From: Nitrospinota bacterium
GTDB lineage: Bacteria > Nitrospinota > Nitrospinia > Nitrospinales > Nitrospinaceae
Direction of reading: 5' to 3'
Assembly (NCBI GenBank): GCA_027298165.1
Contig: JAPUGN010000002.1
Span: 1 to 35,255, forward strand
Length of the DNA stretch: 35,255 nt
Shown: piece after piece, positions 1 through 7,765 of the stretch
How positions within the stretch are numbered: the stretch's first letter is position 1
How the letters are laid out: each line of letters starts with the position of its first letter
Position numbers and translations under genes: made by a program
Notes under the pieces: model-generated
The model's input: only the letters and a program-made list of their open reading frames with translations
Told to the model about the DNA's origin: nothing
Database searches by the model: none

Positions 1-2
1 GC

Positions 3-1850
3 GAGGTCCTTGCGTCGGATGAGATGCACACCACCCATGCCGACGTCAAACGAGCATCCCTTTATGCCCTGACCGGCGTGGCCCTGCTGTTCATTCTGTT
101 TTACCGGCGCGTCACCGAGCCGCTGTTGGCGGTGTTCACCCTGGTGGTGTCCATCTCGTGGGCGATGGGCTACACCACCTTGGCGGTCGGACATCTCAAC
201 ATCCTGTCCGTAGTGTTCACCACCATTTTGATCGGACTGGGCATCGATTTCGGAATCCACATCCTCTGCCGCTATCGAGAGGAGCGGCGCTCGGGTCAAG
301 ATGCCTGCCTGGCCATGCGCAACACTCTGCAACAGACCGGGCAGGGTAATCTGGCGGGGGCCGTCACCACTGCCATCGCGTTCGGGGCCATGGTGTTCAC
401 CGACTTCATCGGCATCGTTGAATTGGGGATCATCGCCGCCGGCGGCATCGGGCTGTGTTTCATCGGTATGGTGCTGTTATTGCCGGCTTTGATCAGCCTG
501 GAGGAGCGCTTTCGAAAACCGGTGTACACCCAGCCGGAGCGGGTAGAGAAACGCGACGCGTTATTTGAAAAACTGTACTCGCATTATTACTGGATTATCT
601 TTGTTTCGCTGGGACTGCTTCTCTGGTGCGGTGTTGTGTCCAAGGATTTGTATTTCGATTACAACCTGCTCAACATGCAGGCCAAGGGGACCGAGGCGGT
701 ACGTTATGAAATGAAGATTATCGAAAACGCCAAACGCGCCTCATGGAACGCCGCCCTGGTGGCGGACAGCCTCGAAGAGGCCCGTGACAAGTACCGGGTG
801 CTCAAAGCCATGCCCTCGGTCGGCAAAGTGGAAAGCCTGCTCTCGGCCCTGCCGGATAACCAGCCCGCTCGACTCCGGCAGGTGAAAACCCTCGCGCCGC
901 TAATCGATCCGCTGGCAGTGGCGCCGGCGGACGAGCCATTTTCCCTGCAGGCCGTCCGGGCGACGTTGAAAAATATCCGGTTCAAACTCCGTAAAAAAGA
1001 AAAGGAAGGAGAGCGGGATGATGTGTACCAAGCCTCGCGACAGGCCCGGCGGCTGGACGACGCCTTGCAGAGCGCCGATCCCGCAACCGCCGCGAATCGT
1101 TTGCAGGGGTTCTCGCGCACGCTGTTCGCCGACTACCGGAATAAAATCGCCGACCTCAAACAATCGGTTCATCCCACGCCCGTGAAAGAGGAGGAACTCC
1201 CGAAGGCCCTGAAAGATCGCTTCGTCAGCGCCGACGGCAAGTATCTGTTGCTGGTGTATCCGGGCATCAACATCTGGGAGCGGGAGGAGATGGAAAAATT
1301 TCTGGGCGAGATGCGGCGGATCGACCCTAACGTCACCGGCAATGCGGTGCACATGTTCGAATCGAGCCGCTTGATGATCGATGCCTACATCCGCGCCGGA
1401 TTGTACGCGCTGGCGGCTATTTTTCTGTACCTGATGCTGACGCTCCGCAATATCAAAACCACCGTGCTGGTCCTCCTGCCGACGCTGGCGGGAGCGGTGC
1501 TCACCTTCGGGCTTATGCGATGGACCGGCATTCAGTTCAACCTCGCCAATCTGGTGATTCTGCCGTTGATCCTCGGAATCGGCGTGGTCGACGGCGTGCA
1601 CATCCTGCATCGCCACCGCGAGAACCCGGAGGCCGGCAGGAATGTGATCTCGAGAAGCACCGGCCAGGCAGTAGTCCTCACCTCGCTGACCACCATGATC
1701 GGATTCGGCAGTCTGATGGTGGCGGATCATCAGGGCGTTTACAGCGTCGGCCTCGTGCTCACCCTGGGGGTCGGCAGCTGCATGATCATGTCCGTCACAC
1801 TCCTGCCCGCGCTGATCAAACTGTGCGATGCCCGCGGCTGGAAAATTTAA
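3..1850 (+). CDS. RND/MMPL-family exporter, 5' partial
   Basis: This is an inner-membrane transporter of the RND/MMPL superfamily, which export lipids, hopanoids or other hydrophobic molecules by proton motive force. The reading frame is open to the left window edge, so the ATG at 24 is probably an internal methionine and roughly the first 250 residues are missing. Two homologous halves are visible. Each has a membrane block with the family's charged signature: GLGIDFGIHILCRYREE in the first half (codons near 237-290) and GIGVVDGVHILHRHRE in the second (near 1573-1621). A long soluble, lysine- and glutamate-rich periplasmic-type domain lies between them. The total length would fit the 850-900 residues of HpnN-like proteins, but the substrate cannot be read from this sequence. 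It ends in TAA and converges on the aldolase gene. The family call is firm; the substrate is unknown. Confidence 0.85.
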   Translation, partial: EVLASDEMHTTHADVKRASLYALTGVALLFILFYRRVTEPLLAVFTLVVSISWAMGYTTLAVGHLNILSVVFTTILIGLGIDFGIHILCRYREERRSGQDACLAMRNTLQQTGQGNLAGAVTTAIAFGAMVFTDFIGIVELGIIAAGGIGLCFIGMVLLLPALISLEERFRKPVYTQPERVEKRDALFEKLYSHYYWIIFVSLGLLLWCGVVSKDLYFDYNLLNMQAKGTEAVRYEMKIIENAKRASWNAALVADSLEEARDKYRVLKAMPSVGKVESLLSALPDNQPARLRQVKTLAPLIDPLAVAPADEPFSLQAVRATLKNIRFKLRKKEKEGERDDVYQASRQARRLDDALQSADPATAANRLQGFSRTLFADYRNKIADLKQSVHPTPVKEEELPKALKDRFVSADGKYLLLVYPGINIWEREEMEKFLGEMRRIDPNVTGNAVHMFESSRLMIDAYIRAGLYALAAIFLYLMLTLRNIKTTVLVLLPTLAGAVLTFGLMRWTGIQFNLANLVILPLILGIGVVDGVHILHRHRENPEAGRNVISRSTGQAVVLTSLTTMIGFGSLMVADHQGVYSVGLVLTLGVGSCMIMSVTLLPALIKLCDARGWKI

Positions 1851-1853
1851 CCG

Positions 1854-1879
1854 GCGTGACGCCCGGCGAAGCGCCGGGC
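1854..1879. repeat. GC-rich hairpin sharing a 17-nt motif with another intergenic site
   Basis: A perfect 8-bp stem (1861-1868 with 1872-1879) closes on a 3-nt loop just after the exporter stop codon. No T-run follows, so it is a poor intrinsic terminator. The 17 nt at 1854-1870 recur exactly, in inverted orientation, at 4413-4429. The CGTGACGC core also occurs at 14515-14522. This suggests a small dispersed palindromic element, although a role in transcript ends between the convergent genes is possible. Confidence 0.45.
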
Positions 1880-1963
1880 CAAACTTTGCTGGGGCGTTAA
1901 GGTACAATCAATAAGTTTCTTTCAACAGCCGAGGTTTTAAAGTTATCGGCGGAAGTACTCCGC

Positions 1964-2139
1964 TTGCGCACGAGGCCCACCGCTTGCCGTTAATCATCAG
2001 CAAGTAGCTTCTCCTGCTAAGGAGTTATCGGGGGCTGGCGGCGAAGGCTGTCTTTCAATTGCGCACGAGGCCCATCGCTTGCCGTTAATCGTCAGCAAGT
2101 AGCTCCTCCTGCTAAGGAGTTATCGGGGGCTGGCGGCGA
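1964..2139. repeat. Two 81-nt direct repeats, 3 mismatches, 14-nt spacer
   Basis: Copies at 1964-2044 and 2059-2139 differ at three positions. Copy 2 overlaps the last codons and TAA of the aldolase/dehydrogenase gene on the minus strand. Copy 1 carries the same gene tail out of context. Each copy can fold: CTCCT/AGGAG around a 4-nt loop, and CTTGC/GCAAG around a 12-nt loop. The architecture resembles the CCTCCCCT...AGGGGAGG element at 4273-4292. It may therefore be a duplicated gene end fused to, or generated by, a dispersed palindromic repeat. Confidence 0.9.
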
Positions 2140-4177
2140 TGTTGCCGCCGTCGACGGTGAACACGCTTCCGGTGGTTTTTTCCGACAGGGCCAAATGCAG
2201 AAACGCCGCCGCCACGTCGGTGTCCAGCACTTCTTTGCCCAACAGATTTTCCCGGAAGTAGGCGTCCGGATCCAGGCCGCGCGCCTGGGAGCGTTCGGCG
2301 ATGAACTCGTCGGGGAACATGCCGGTGCGGATGCGGTCGGCGTTGACGGCGTTGGAGCGGATGCCCTCCCTGCCGTAGTCCAGCGCGTATTGTTTGGTGA
2401 GCGCCACCACCGCCGCTTTCGGCAGGGCGTACCGACCGAAATCCTTGCCCGGGTTGAACGCCGCCTTGGAGGCGTTGTACAACAGCACCCCGCCGTTTTT
2501 CTGCGGAAGAAAAATATGCTCCGCGTGGGGAGCCACCGTCGGGTGCGCGAAAAAATTGAGATCGAAACTGCCGCGCAGGGTAGCGCTGTCCACCTCTCCG
2601 ATGCGACCCTGTACCGCGTTGCCGGCGTTAGAGATAAGAATGTCCACCCCGCCGTAGGTGCGCACCGCGTGGTCGAACGAGTCTGCCACCGCTTGGTCAT
2701 GGGTCAAGTCCACCTCACGCCAGGTGACGCCCGCCTTGCTGGTTTTTTGAAGGGCGGTCGCCGTTTCCTCGAGGGCCTCGCCGTTCAGGTCCACCAGGTA
2801 AACGTTGGCGCCTTGTTGGGCGAACAGGTGCGCGGTGGCGCGGCCGATGCCCGACGCCGCTCCGGTGATGTAGGCAACCTGTCCCTGCAAGGGCGGCGGC
2901 TGGGCTTTTCCCAGTTTCGCCTGCTCCAGTGACCAGTATTCCATGTCGAACAGGTCGGCGTCGTTCAGCGGCTGGTAGGCGTTGATGTCGAACGCGCTTT
3001 GAATGATTGCGATGGTGTGCTCGTAAAGGTCCGCCGCTATTTTCGTTTCCTTCACGGTTTTACCCATCGTCACCAGCCCCAGACCCGCGACCAATATCAC
3101 CCGGGGCAGGCGGTCCAACTCCTTCAGGTCGACGCCTTTTTTCCCCAGGTGGGTGACGAAGTAATTGTGATACACCTTGTCATAGCGTTCCAGCACTTCC
3201 GAAAGCTCAGAGCGCAGGCGTTCGGGATCGTCCAGATGTTTCGGATTCAGCAGGAGCGGTTTCTGTTTGGTGCGGATGACGTGGTCGGGTGTTGCGGTAC
3301 CGATCTGCGACCACTTTTTGCACTCCTTGCTGGAGGCGAACTCGCGCGCCGGCCCGCTTTCGCGGTGATGCGTCACCCACGAAACGCCGGAACGTTCCCG
3401 GTACAGGCCGCGCAGGACCGGTGCGATGGCTTTTAAAATTTCGGCATCGTTGGCCGGCCCGGAATCGTTGGCGGGGGTCAGCGGCTGGCGGGGATGGTTC
3501 CGGATAAAGGTCTCCGCCTGGGTGACGGCCTTGATATGGGCGTCGTAACTTGCCTTCGCCGTGTCGCCGAAGGTGAACAGACCGTGATTGATCAATACCA
3601 GTCCCACCACCTGCGGATTCTTTTCGTACGCCTCCGCCGCCGCTTTCGCCAGATCGAACCCCGGCATGATGTACGGCACCACGCCCAGCTCATCCCCGTA
3701 AATTTCCTTGCAGATTTTTTCCGCGTTGGGCTGGTTGGCGATTACCAGAATGGCGTCGGCGTGCGAATGGTCGACAAATTTTTGTGGCAAAAAGGCGTGC
3801 AGGAGCGTTTCGACCGAAGGATTGGGCGACGACGCGTCCAGCAGGTGGGTGCGCTGATCGTTCACCATCGCCTCGTCGGACAGCGAGGGGAGGGAACGCA
3901 GTTTCCTCAGGTAATCGAGTTGGACGCCCGGCAGGCCGGGAGGCTCCAGCGTGTCCAGGTCCCAGCCGCTGCCCTTGACGTACAAGACCTCGACCTCCTC
4001 GCCCAGCCGGTTTTTCGTGCGCGATTTGACCGAGGTGTTGCCGCCGCCGTGCAGGACCAGCGCGGGATCGGTCCCGATCAACCGCGACGTGTAGACCCGC
4101 AGGGCCACGTCCTCCGCAACATCGGCATACTGCTTGATGGCCGCCTCAGCGTCCTTGTCGTTCCAGCGATTCTCCAT
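2120..4177 (-). CDS. Bifunctional class II aldolase / short-chain dehydrogenase (RhaD-type)
   Basis: This 685-residue cytoplasmic fusion enzyme has an N-terminal class II aldolase/adducin domain (about 1-400) and a C-terminal NAD(P)-dependent SDR domain (about 430-680). Members named rhamnulose-1-phosphate aldolase/lactaldehyde dehydrogenase split a sugar phosphate and oxidise the aldehyde. Visible aldolase motifs are HGGGNTS at 43-49, the metal-type HSH at 137-139 and NHG at 197-199. SDR motifs are TGAASGIG at 438-445, NAG at 517-519, Ser570, and the catalytic pair Tyr583/Lys587. The length is normal for the fusion family, and the MENRWND start is typical although no strong ribosome site precedes it. 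No rhamnose kinase, isomerase or transporter lies nearby, so the physiological sugar is uncertain. The last six codons lie inside the second copy of an 81-nt direct repeat. Confidence 0.9.
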   Translation of the reverse strand: MENRWNDKDAEAAIKQYADVAEDVALRVYTSRLIGTDPALVLHGGGNTSVKSRTKNRLGEEVEVLYVKGSGWDLDTLEPPGLPGVQLDYLRKLRSLPSLSDEAMVNDQRTHLLDASSPNPSVETLLHAFLPQKFVDHSHADAILVIANQPNAEKICKEIYGDELGVVPYIMPGFDLAKAAAEAYEKNPQVVGLVLINHGLFTFGDTAKASYDAHIKAVTQAETFIRNHPRQPLTPANDSGPANDAEILKAIAPVLRGLYRERSGVSWVTHHRESGPAREFASSKECKKWSQIGTATPDHVIRTKQKPLLLNPKHLDDPERLRSELSEVLERYDKVYHNYFVTHLGKKGVDLKELDRLPRVILVAGLGLVTMGKTVKETKIAADLYEHTIAIIQSAFDINAYQPLNDADLFDMEYWSLEQAKLGKAQPPPLQGQVAYITGAASGIGRATAHLFAQQGANVYLVDLNGEALEETATALQKTSKAGVTWREVDLTHDQAVADSFDHAVRTYGGVDILISNAGNAVQGRIGEVDSATLRGSFDLNFFAHPTVAPHAEHIFLPQKNGGVLLYNASKAAFNPGKDFGRYALPKAAVVALTKQYALDYGREGIRSNAVNADRIRTGMFPDEFIAERSQARGLDPDAYFRENLLGKEVLDTDVAAAFLHLALSEKTTGSVFTVDGGNIAASPR

Positions 4178-4272
4178 TTAAGAAAAGTAACAAATCTATG
4201 CCGGGGAATAAAGCAGATAAAATTTTTCCTCCTTGGTAAGGAGACCTTTGCATAACCGCAGACATTCAAACT

Positions 4273-4312
4273 CCTCCCCTTCAAAGGGGAGGCTGGGAGG
4301 GGTTGATGCCCC
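4273..4312. repeat. Palindromic intergenic element, CCTCCCCT/AGGGGAGG type
   Basis: An 8-bp perfect stem (4273-4280 with 4285-4292) has a 4-nt loop. A second small hairpin, GGGG/CCCC (4299-4302 with 4309-4312), follows and then a T-rich run to 4322. Related but diverged forms occur at 14584-14600 and inside the 81-nt repeats at 1964-2139, so this looks like a dispersed repeat family. The trailing T-run makes it terminator-like on the plus strand, but no plus-strand gene ends nearby. Confidence 0.6.
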
Positions 4313-4354
4313 TTCCTTTTTTAAAGCAGGCCAAAACACAGATTCTTCGCGGAG

Positions 4355-4396
4355 TTTATCCTGAGCTTGCCGAAGGACTCAGGATGACAGGATAAA
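4355..4396. repeat. REP-like palindrome with CTGAGCTTGCCGAAGG core
   Basis: ATCCTGAG at 4358-4365 pairs perfectly with CTCAGGAT at 4378-4385. An alternative outer pairing is TTTATCC (4355-4361) with GGATAAA (4390-4396). The core resembles the small CTGAG...TCGAAGG palindromes common between genes in many bacteria. Related cores occur in this window at 9776-9792 and 19456-19483. Confidence 0.65.
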
Positions 4397-4564
4397 AAAT
4401 TATCCCCGGTGATTCGCCGGGCGTCACGCTGGAATTGGGTGGGGTTCTATGATATGTTGACCATGAATGGCAAACATAACCTTTCGTCGGAGCCGTGGCG
4501 GTCACTGGGTTCTTCCGAAACCCGTTCCGGGCCGATTTTCTTGTCTCACTGATGCCTCAGCCAC

Positions 4565-4813
4565 ATGCTCGCTAAAATTCACGTTACCTTAAAGAATGGG
4601 GTGCTCGACTCCCAGGGCAAGGCGGTCCACCAGGCCCTCAACGATCTTGGCTATGCCGAGGTCGAGGATGTCCGCCTGGGCAAATATATGGAGGTCGCCC
4701 TCTCGGGAATCTCCGAGCAGGAAGCGCAGACCCGTGTCACGGAGATGTGCGAAAAACTGCTGGCCAACACCGTGATCGAATCCTACCGCTTTTCGCTGGA
4801 GCCCGCGGAATGA
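4565..4813 (+). CDS. purS: Phosphoribosylformylglycinamidine synthase subunit PurS
   Basis: This 82-residue cytoplasmic protein bridges PurQ and small PurL to form the three-part FGAM synthase, the fourth step of IMP synthesis. The length and whole-sequence pattern match PurS: a K-x-H-V-T-L-K opening strand, a GV-x-D-x-Q-G-K-A motif near 12-20, G-Y-x-x-V-x-D-V-R-x-G-K near 29-41, and the C-terminal NTVIESYRF. It is the first gene of the purSQLF unit, 22 nt ahead of purQ. The ATG at 4565 gives exactly the family length, but no clear Shine-Dalgarno sequence precedes it, so initiation may be weak or leader-dependent. The presence of purS agrees with the short PurL downstream. Confidence 0.95.
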   Translation: MLAKIHVTLKNGVLDSQGKAVHQALNDLGYAEVEDVRLGKYMEVALSGISEQEAQTRVTEMCEKLLANTVIESYRFSLEPAE

Positions 4814-4824
4814 CCGTTCGCCCC

Positions 4825-4830
4825 AGGAGG
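4825..4830 (+). promoter_or_regulatory. Strong Shine-Dalgarno of purQ
   Basis: AGGAGG lies 5 nt before the purQ ATG and fixes that start. It is the strongest ribosome binding site in the pur cluster; purL and purF start inside or at the end of the preceding gene. Confidence 0.85.
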
Positions 4831-4835
4831 CAACC

Positions 4836-5534
4836 ATGAAGTGCGGTATTGTCGTTTTTCCGGGTTCCAACTGCGACCACGACTGCTACCACATCCTGAA
4901 ACACGTTCTCCAACTCGACACGCAATGGATCTGGCACAAGGATGAGACGCTGGACACGTTCGACTTTATCGTCCTGCCCGGCGGGTTTTCCTACGGCGAT
5001 TACCTGCGCCCCGGCGCCATCGCCCGCTTCTCCCCCATCATGAAATCGGTGATCGATTTCGCCAACCGGGGCGGCCGTGTGCTGGGCATCTGCAATGGCT
5101 TCCAGATCCTGGTGGAATCCGGCCTGCTCCCCGGCGTCTTGATGGACAACGAGGGTCAACGCTTCATCTGCAAAAACCTGACCCTCCGCGTGGACAACAA
5201 CAACACGCCGTTCACTTCCCAGTGCGCACCCGGTGCCGTGCTGAAAATTCCGATCAACCACGGCCAGGGCCGCTATTTCGCCGATGAGGAAACCCTGAAA
5301 CAGCTGGAAGGCAACGGACAAATTATCTTCCGCTACTGCGATGAAGAAGGAAAAACTCCGGAGACGGCTAATCCTAACGGCTCGATCGACCATATCGCTG
5401 GCGTCGCCAACGCAAATAAAAACGTGATGGGCATGATGCCGCATCCAGAACGCTGTGCCGATCCCCTGTGGCCGGAGGTGGACGGCCAGACCATTTTCAA
5501 CTCCCTCATTCAATCGAGTTTGGCGCATTCATGA
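4836..5534 (+). CDS. purQ: Phosphoribosylformylglycinamidine synthase glutaminase subunit PurQ
   Basis: This 232-residue class I glutamine amidotransferase releases ammonia from glutamine for FGAM synthesis by PurL. The nucleophile is Cys86 in GICNGFQ. The catalytic His203 and Glu205 sit in the near-terminal MPHPER. The FPGSNCDHDC opening and LPGGFSYGDYLRPG at 47-60 are PurQ hallmarks. The length is normal for the small free-standing subunit found with PurS. Its stop overlaps the purL start in an ATGA at 5531-5534, implying translational coupling. Confidence 0.97.
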   Translation: MKCGIVVFPGSNCDHDCYHILKHVLQLDTQWIWHKDETLDTFDFIVLPGGFSYGDYLRPGAIARFSPIMKSVIDFANRGGRVLGICNGFQILVESGLLPGVLMDNEGQRFICKNLTLRVDNNNTPFTSQCAPGAVLKIPINHGQGRYFADEETLKQLEGNGQIIFRYCDEEGKTPETANPNGSIDHIAGVANANKNVMGMMPHPERCADPLWPEVDGQTIFNSLIQSSLAHS

Positions 5535-7765
5535 CCGCTTCCATTCCCATCACGCCGGAGATCGTGGCCGAGCATGGCCTGTCGCCGGAGGAATACGCCC
5601 GTATTCAGAAGTTGCTGAAACGCGACCCGAACCTGGTCGAGCTGGGGATTTTTTCGGCGATGTGGAGCGAGCATTGCAGTTACAAGAGCTCGCGCCCGCA
5701 CCTCAAAACGCTTCCGACCGAGGGCCCGCGTGTGATCCAGGGTCCGGGCGAGAATGCCGGGGTGGTGGACATCGGCGACGGGCTGGCGGTGGTGTTCAAA
5801 ATCGAAAGCCACAACCACCCGTCGTTCATCGAGCCGCATCAGGGTGCGGCGACGGGGGTAGGCGGCATTATGCGCGACGTGTTCACCATGGGCGCGCGTC
5901 CGATTGCCCTGCTCGACTCGCTCCGCTTCGGCGATCCCGATCATGAAAAAACCCGCTACCTGTTGAACGGGGTGGTGAAAGGCATCGCCGACTATGGCAA
6001 CTGCGTCGGCGTGCCGACCGTCGGCGGCGATATTTATTTCGACGCCTGCTACAACGGCAACATCCTTGTCAACGTTTTCTGCCTGGGCCTCGCCAAAGCC
6101 GACCGGATATTTCTCGGCAATGCGTCGGGGATTGGCAACGCGTTGTTGTATGTCGGTTCCAAAACCGGACGCGACGGCATCCATGGCGCCAGCATGGCTT
6201 CGGCGGAATTCGACGACGCCACTGAAGAAAAACGCCCGACAGTTCAGGTCGGCGACCCGTTTACCGAAAAGTTATTATTGGAGGCCTGTCTCGAAATCAT
6301 GAAAGAGGATTGGGTGGTCGGCGTGCAGGACATGGGCGCGGCGGGATTGTCATCGTCCTCGTTTGAAATGGCGGAACGCGCCGGCATGGGCCTGGAGCTC
6401 GACCTCGACGCCGTTCCCCAGCGGGAAGCGGGCATGAACGCATATGAGTTGATGCTGTCCGAATCGCAGGAGCGCATGCTGTTCGTGGTGGAAAAGGGCC
6501 ATGAAGACGAGGCGCTGGCAATATTCAAAAAATGGGATCTGGACGTCGCAGTGATCGGACGCGTCACCGATGACGGCATTTACCGCGCCCGGGAAAACGG
6601 GGAAGAGGTGGTCACTCTGCCCATCGAAGCGGTGGTGACCGGGGCGCTCAAGTGTGACCGTCCGGTGCAAAAGCCGGCTTATCTGGCGGAGGTGGGGACA
6701 CTGGACCTGTCGTCCAAGGAAATCCCGGCGCGGGGTGGAGAGGTGTTGAAACAACTTTTGGCTTCGCCTACAATCGCCTCCAAGCAGTTTGTGTATGAGC
6801 AATATGACCACATGGTGCGGCTCAACACGCTGGTTCTGCCGGGGTCGGATGCGGCGGTGCTGAGGGTTCCGGAAACCGACAAAGCGCTTTCTCTGGCGGT
6901 GGATTGCAATCCGCGCTACGGCTATCTCGACCCGTATATCGGGGCACAGATCGCGGTGGCGGAAGCCTGCCGCAACGTGGTGTGCTCGGGGGCGGACCCG
7001 GTAGGCGTCACCAACTGTCTCAACTTTGGCAACCCCGAGAACCCGGAGATCATGTGGCAGTTCCAGGAAGCGGTGCGCGGGCTGGGCGATTTGTGCCGTT
7101 TCTTTGATATTCCGGTGGTCAGTGGCAATGTCAGTCTCTATAATGAGACCAAAGGCGAGGCTATTTATCCCACGCCGACTATTGCCGTGGTCGGTTTGAT
7201 GGAAGACCGTTCGCTCCACTGCACCCAGGGATTTAAGCAGGCAGGGCATCGCATCGGCTTGCTGGGGTCGACTTTGGAGGATCTGGGCGGCAGTGAATAT
7301 CAGAAACTATTCTGGAACGAGTTGCGCGGGCAACCGCCGGTGTTGGACCCGAAAACCGAACGGGCGGTACAGCGGCTGTGCCTGGACTTGATCCGTCAAC
7401 GGTTGATCCAATCGGCGCATGATTGTTCCGAAGGCGGCTTGGCGGTGGCTTTGGCCGAGTCCTGTTTCACCGGACCGAAGCCGCTGGGGGCGGACTTGGT
7501 ATTGAATAGCGGGATGCGTGCCGACGCTTTGCTGTTCGGGGAATCCCAGTCGCGCATCGTGATTTCATTTTCCGAAGACGCGTTGCCTTCGATCGAATCG
7601 CTGGCGCAAAAGGCGGGCGTTCCCTTTGCCGCCTTGGGAACTGCGGGAGGTTCGAAGTTTCAAATCAGAATCGACGGGAACGAATTCATCAACGAAGATA
7701 TCCTGGCACTTGAGGATATCTGGGAAAACTCTTTGAGCCGTTATGGAAACCGAGTGGCCGGTTAA
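5531..7765 (+). CDS. purL: Phosphoribosylformylglycinamidine synthase, small PurL
   Basis: This is the ATP-dependent synthetase subunit that converts FGAR plus ammonia to FGAM. At 744 residues it is the small PurL type, which needs PurS and PurQ. Motifs are SEHCSYKSSRPHL near the N-terminus, the KIESHNHPS nucleotide/metal segment followed by GAATGVGGI, QDMGAAGLSSSS, VSGNVSLYNET, and HDCSEGGLAVA in the second half. The frame is open upstream to 5468, but the ATG at 5531 is preferred because it forms the ATGA overlap with purQ and gives the usual MTASIPITPEI-type start. No independent ribosome site is visible. The 3' end overlaps purF by 23 nt. Confidence 0.97.
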   Translation: MTASIPITPEIVAEHGLSPEEYARIQKLLKRDPNLVELGIFSAMWSEHCSYKSSRPHLKTLPTEGPRVIQGPGENAGVVDIGDGLAVVFKIESHNHPSFIEPHQGAATGVGGIMRDVFTMGARPIALLDSLRFGDPDHEKTRYLLNGVVKGIADYGNCVGVPTVGGDIYFDACYNGNILVNVFCLGLAKADRIFLGNASGIGNALLYVGSKTGRDGIHGASMASAEFDDATEEKRPTVQVGDPFTEKLLLEACLEIMKEDWVVGVQDMGAAGLSSSSFEMAERAGMGLELDLDAVPQREAGMNAYELMLSESQERMLFVVEKGHEDEALAIFKKWDLDVAVIGRVTDDGIYRARENGEEVVTLPIEAVVTGALKCDRPVQKPAYLAEVGTLDLSSKEIPARGGEVLKQLLASPTIASKQFVYEQYDHMVRLNTLVLPGSDAAVLRVPETDKALSLAVDCNPRYGYLDPYIGAQIAVAEACRNVVCSGADPVGVTNCLNFGNPENPEIMWQFQEAVRGLGDLCRFFDIPVVSGNVSLYNETKGEAIYPTPTIAVVGLMEDRSLHCTQGFKQAGHRIGLLGSTLEDLGGSEYQKLFWNELRGQPPVLDPKTERAVQRLCLDLIRQRLIQSAHDCSEGGLAVALAESCFTGPKPLGADLVLNSGMRADALLFGESQSRIVISFSEDALPSIESLAQKAGVPFAALGTAGGSKFQIRIDGNEFINEDILALEDIWENSLSRYGNRVAG

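Larger units (their letters stand above)
4178..4564. other. 387-nt intergenic region between divergent aldolase and pur genes
   Basis: I see no credible gene here. The region must contain promoters for both the aldolase gene (-) and the pur operon (+). It holds three palindromic repeat elements (4273-4312, 4355-4396 and 4413-4429). The purS-proximal part has a possible -10 hexamer TATGAT at 4448-4453, without a matching -35. It also has two short leader hairpins: GGGTT/AACCC near 4507-4523 and CCCG-TTC-CGGG at 4521-4531, followed by a T-rich stretch. No known riboswitch consensus was recognised. Confidence 0.6.

Noticed and set aside
900..1907. Long antisense reading frame opposite the exporter gene
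   Set aside because: It is a shadow of the GC-rich third-position pattern of the exporter and shows no family-like motifs.
1964..2139. Possible CRISPR or att-site repeats
   Set aside because: There are only two copies, 81 nt each with a 14-nt gap, and one copy is coding. No integrase, cas gene or tRNA is near.
4273..4322. Plus-strand intrinsic terminator
   Set aside because: It is hairpin plus T-run in form, but no plus-strand gene ends within 2.4 kb upstream and related palindromes occur elsewhere, so a dispersed repeat is the better reading.
5468..5530. Upstream extension of purL
   Set aside because: It lies inside purQ and adds residues not typical of PurL. The ATGA overlap at 5531 is the natural coupled start.
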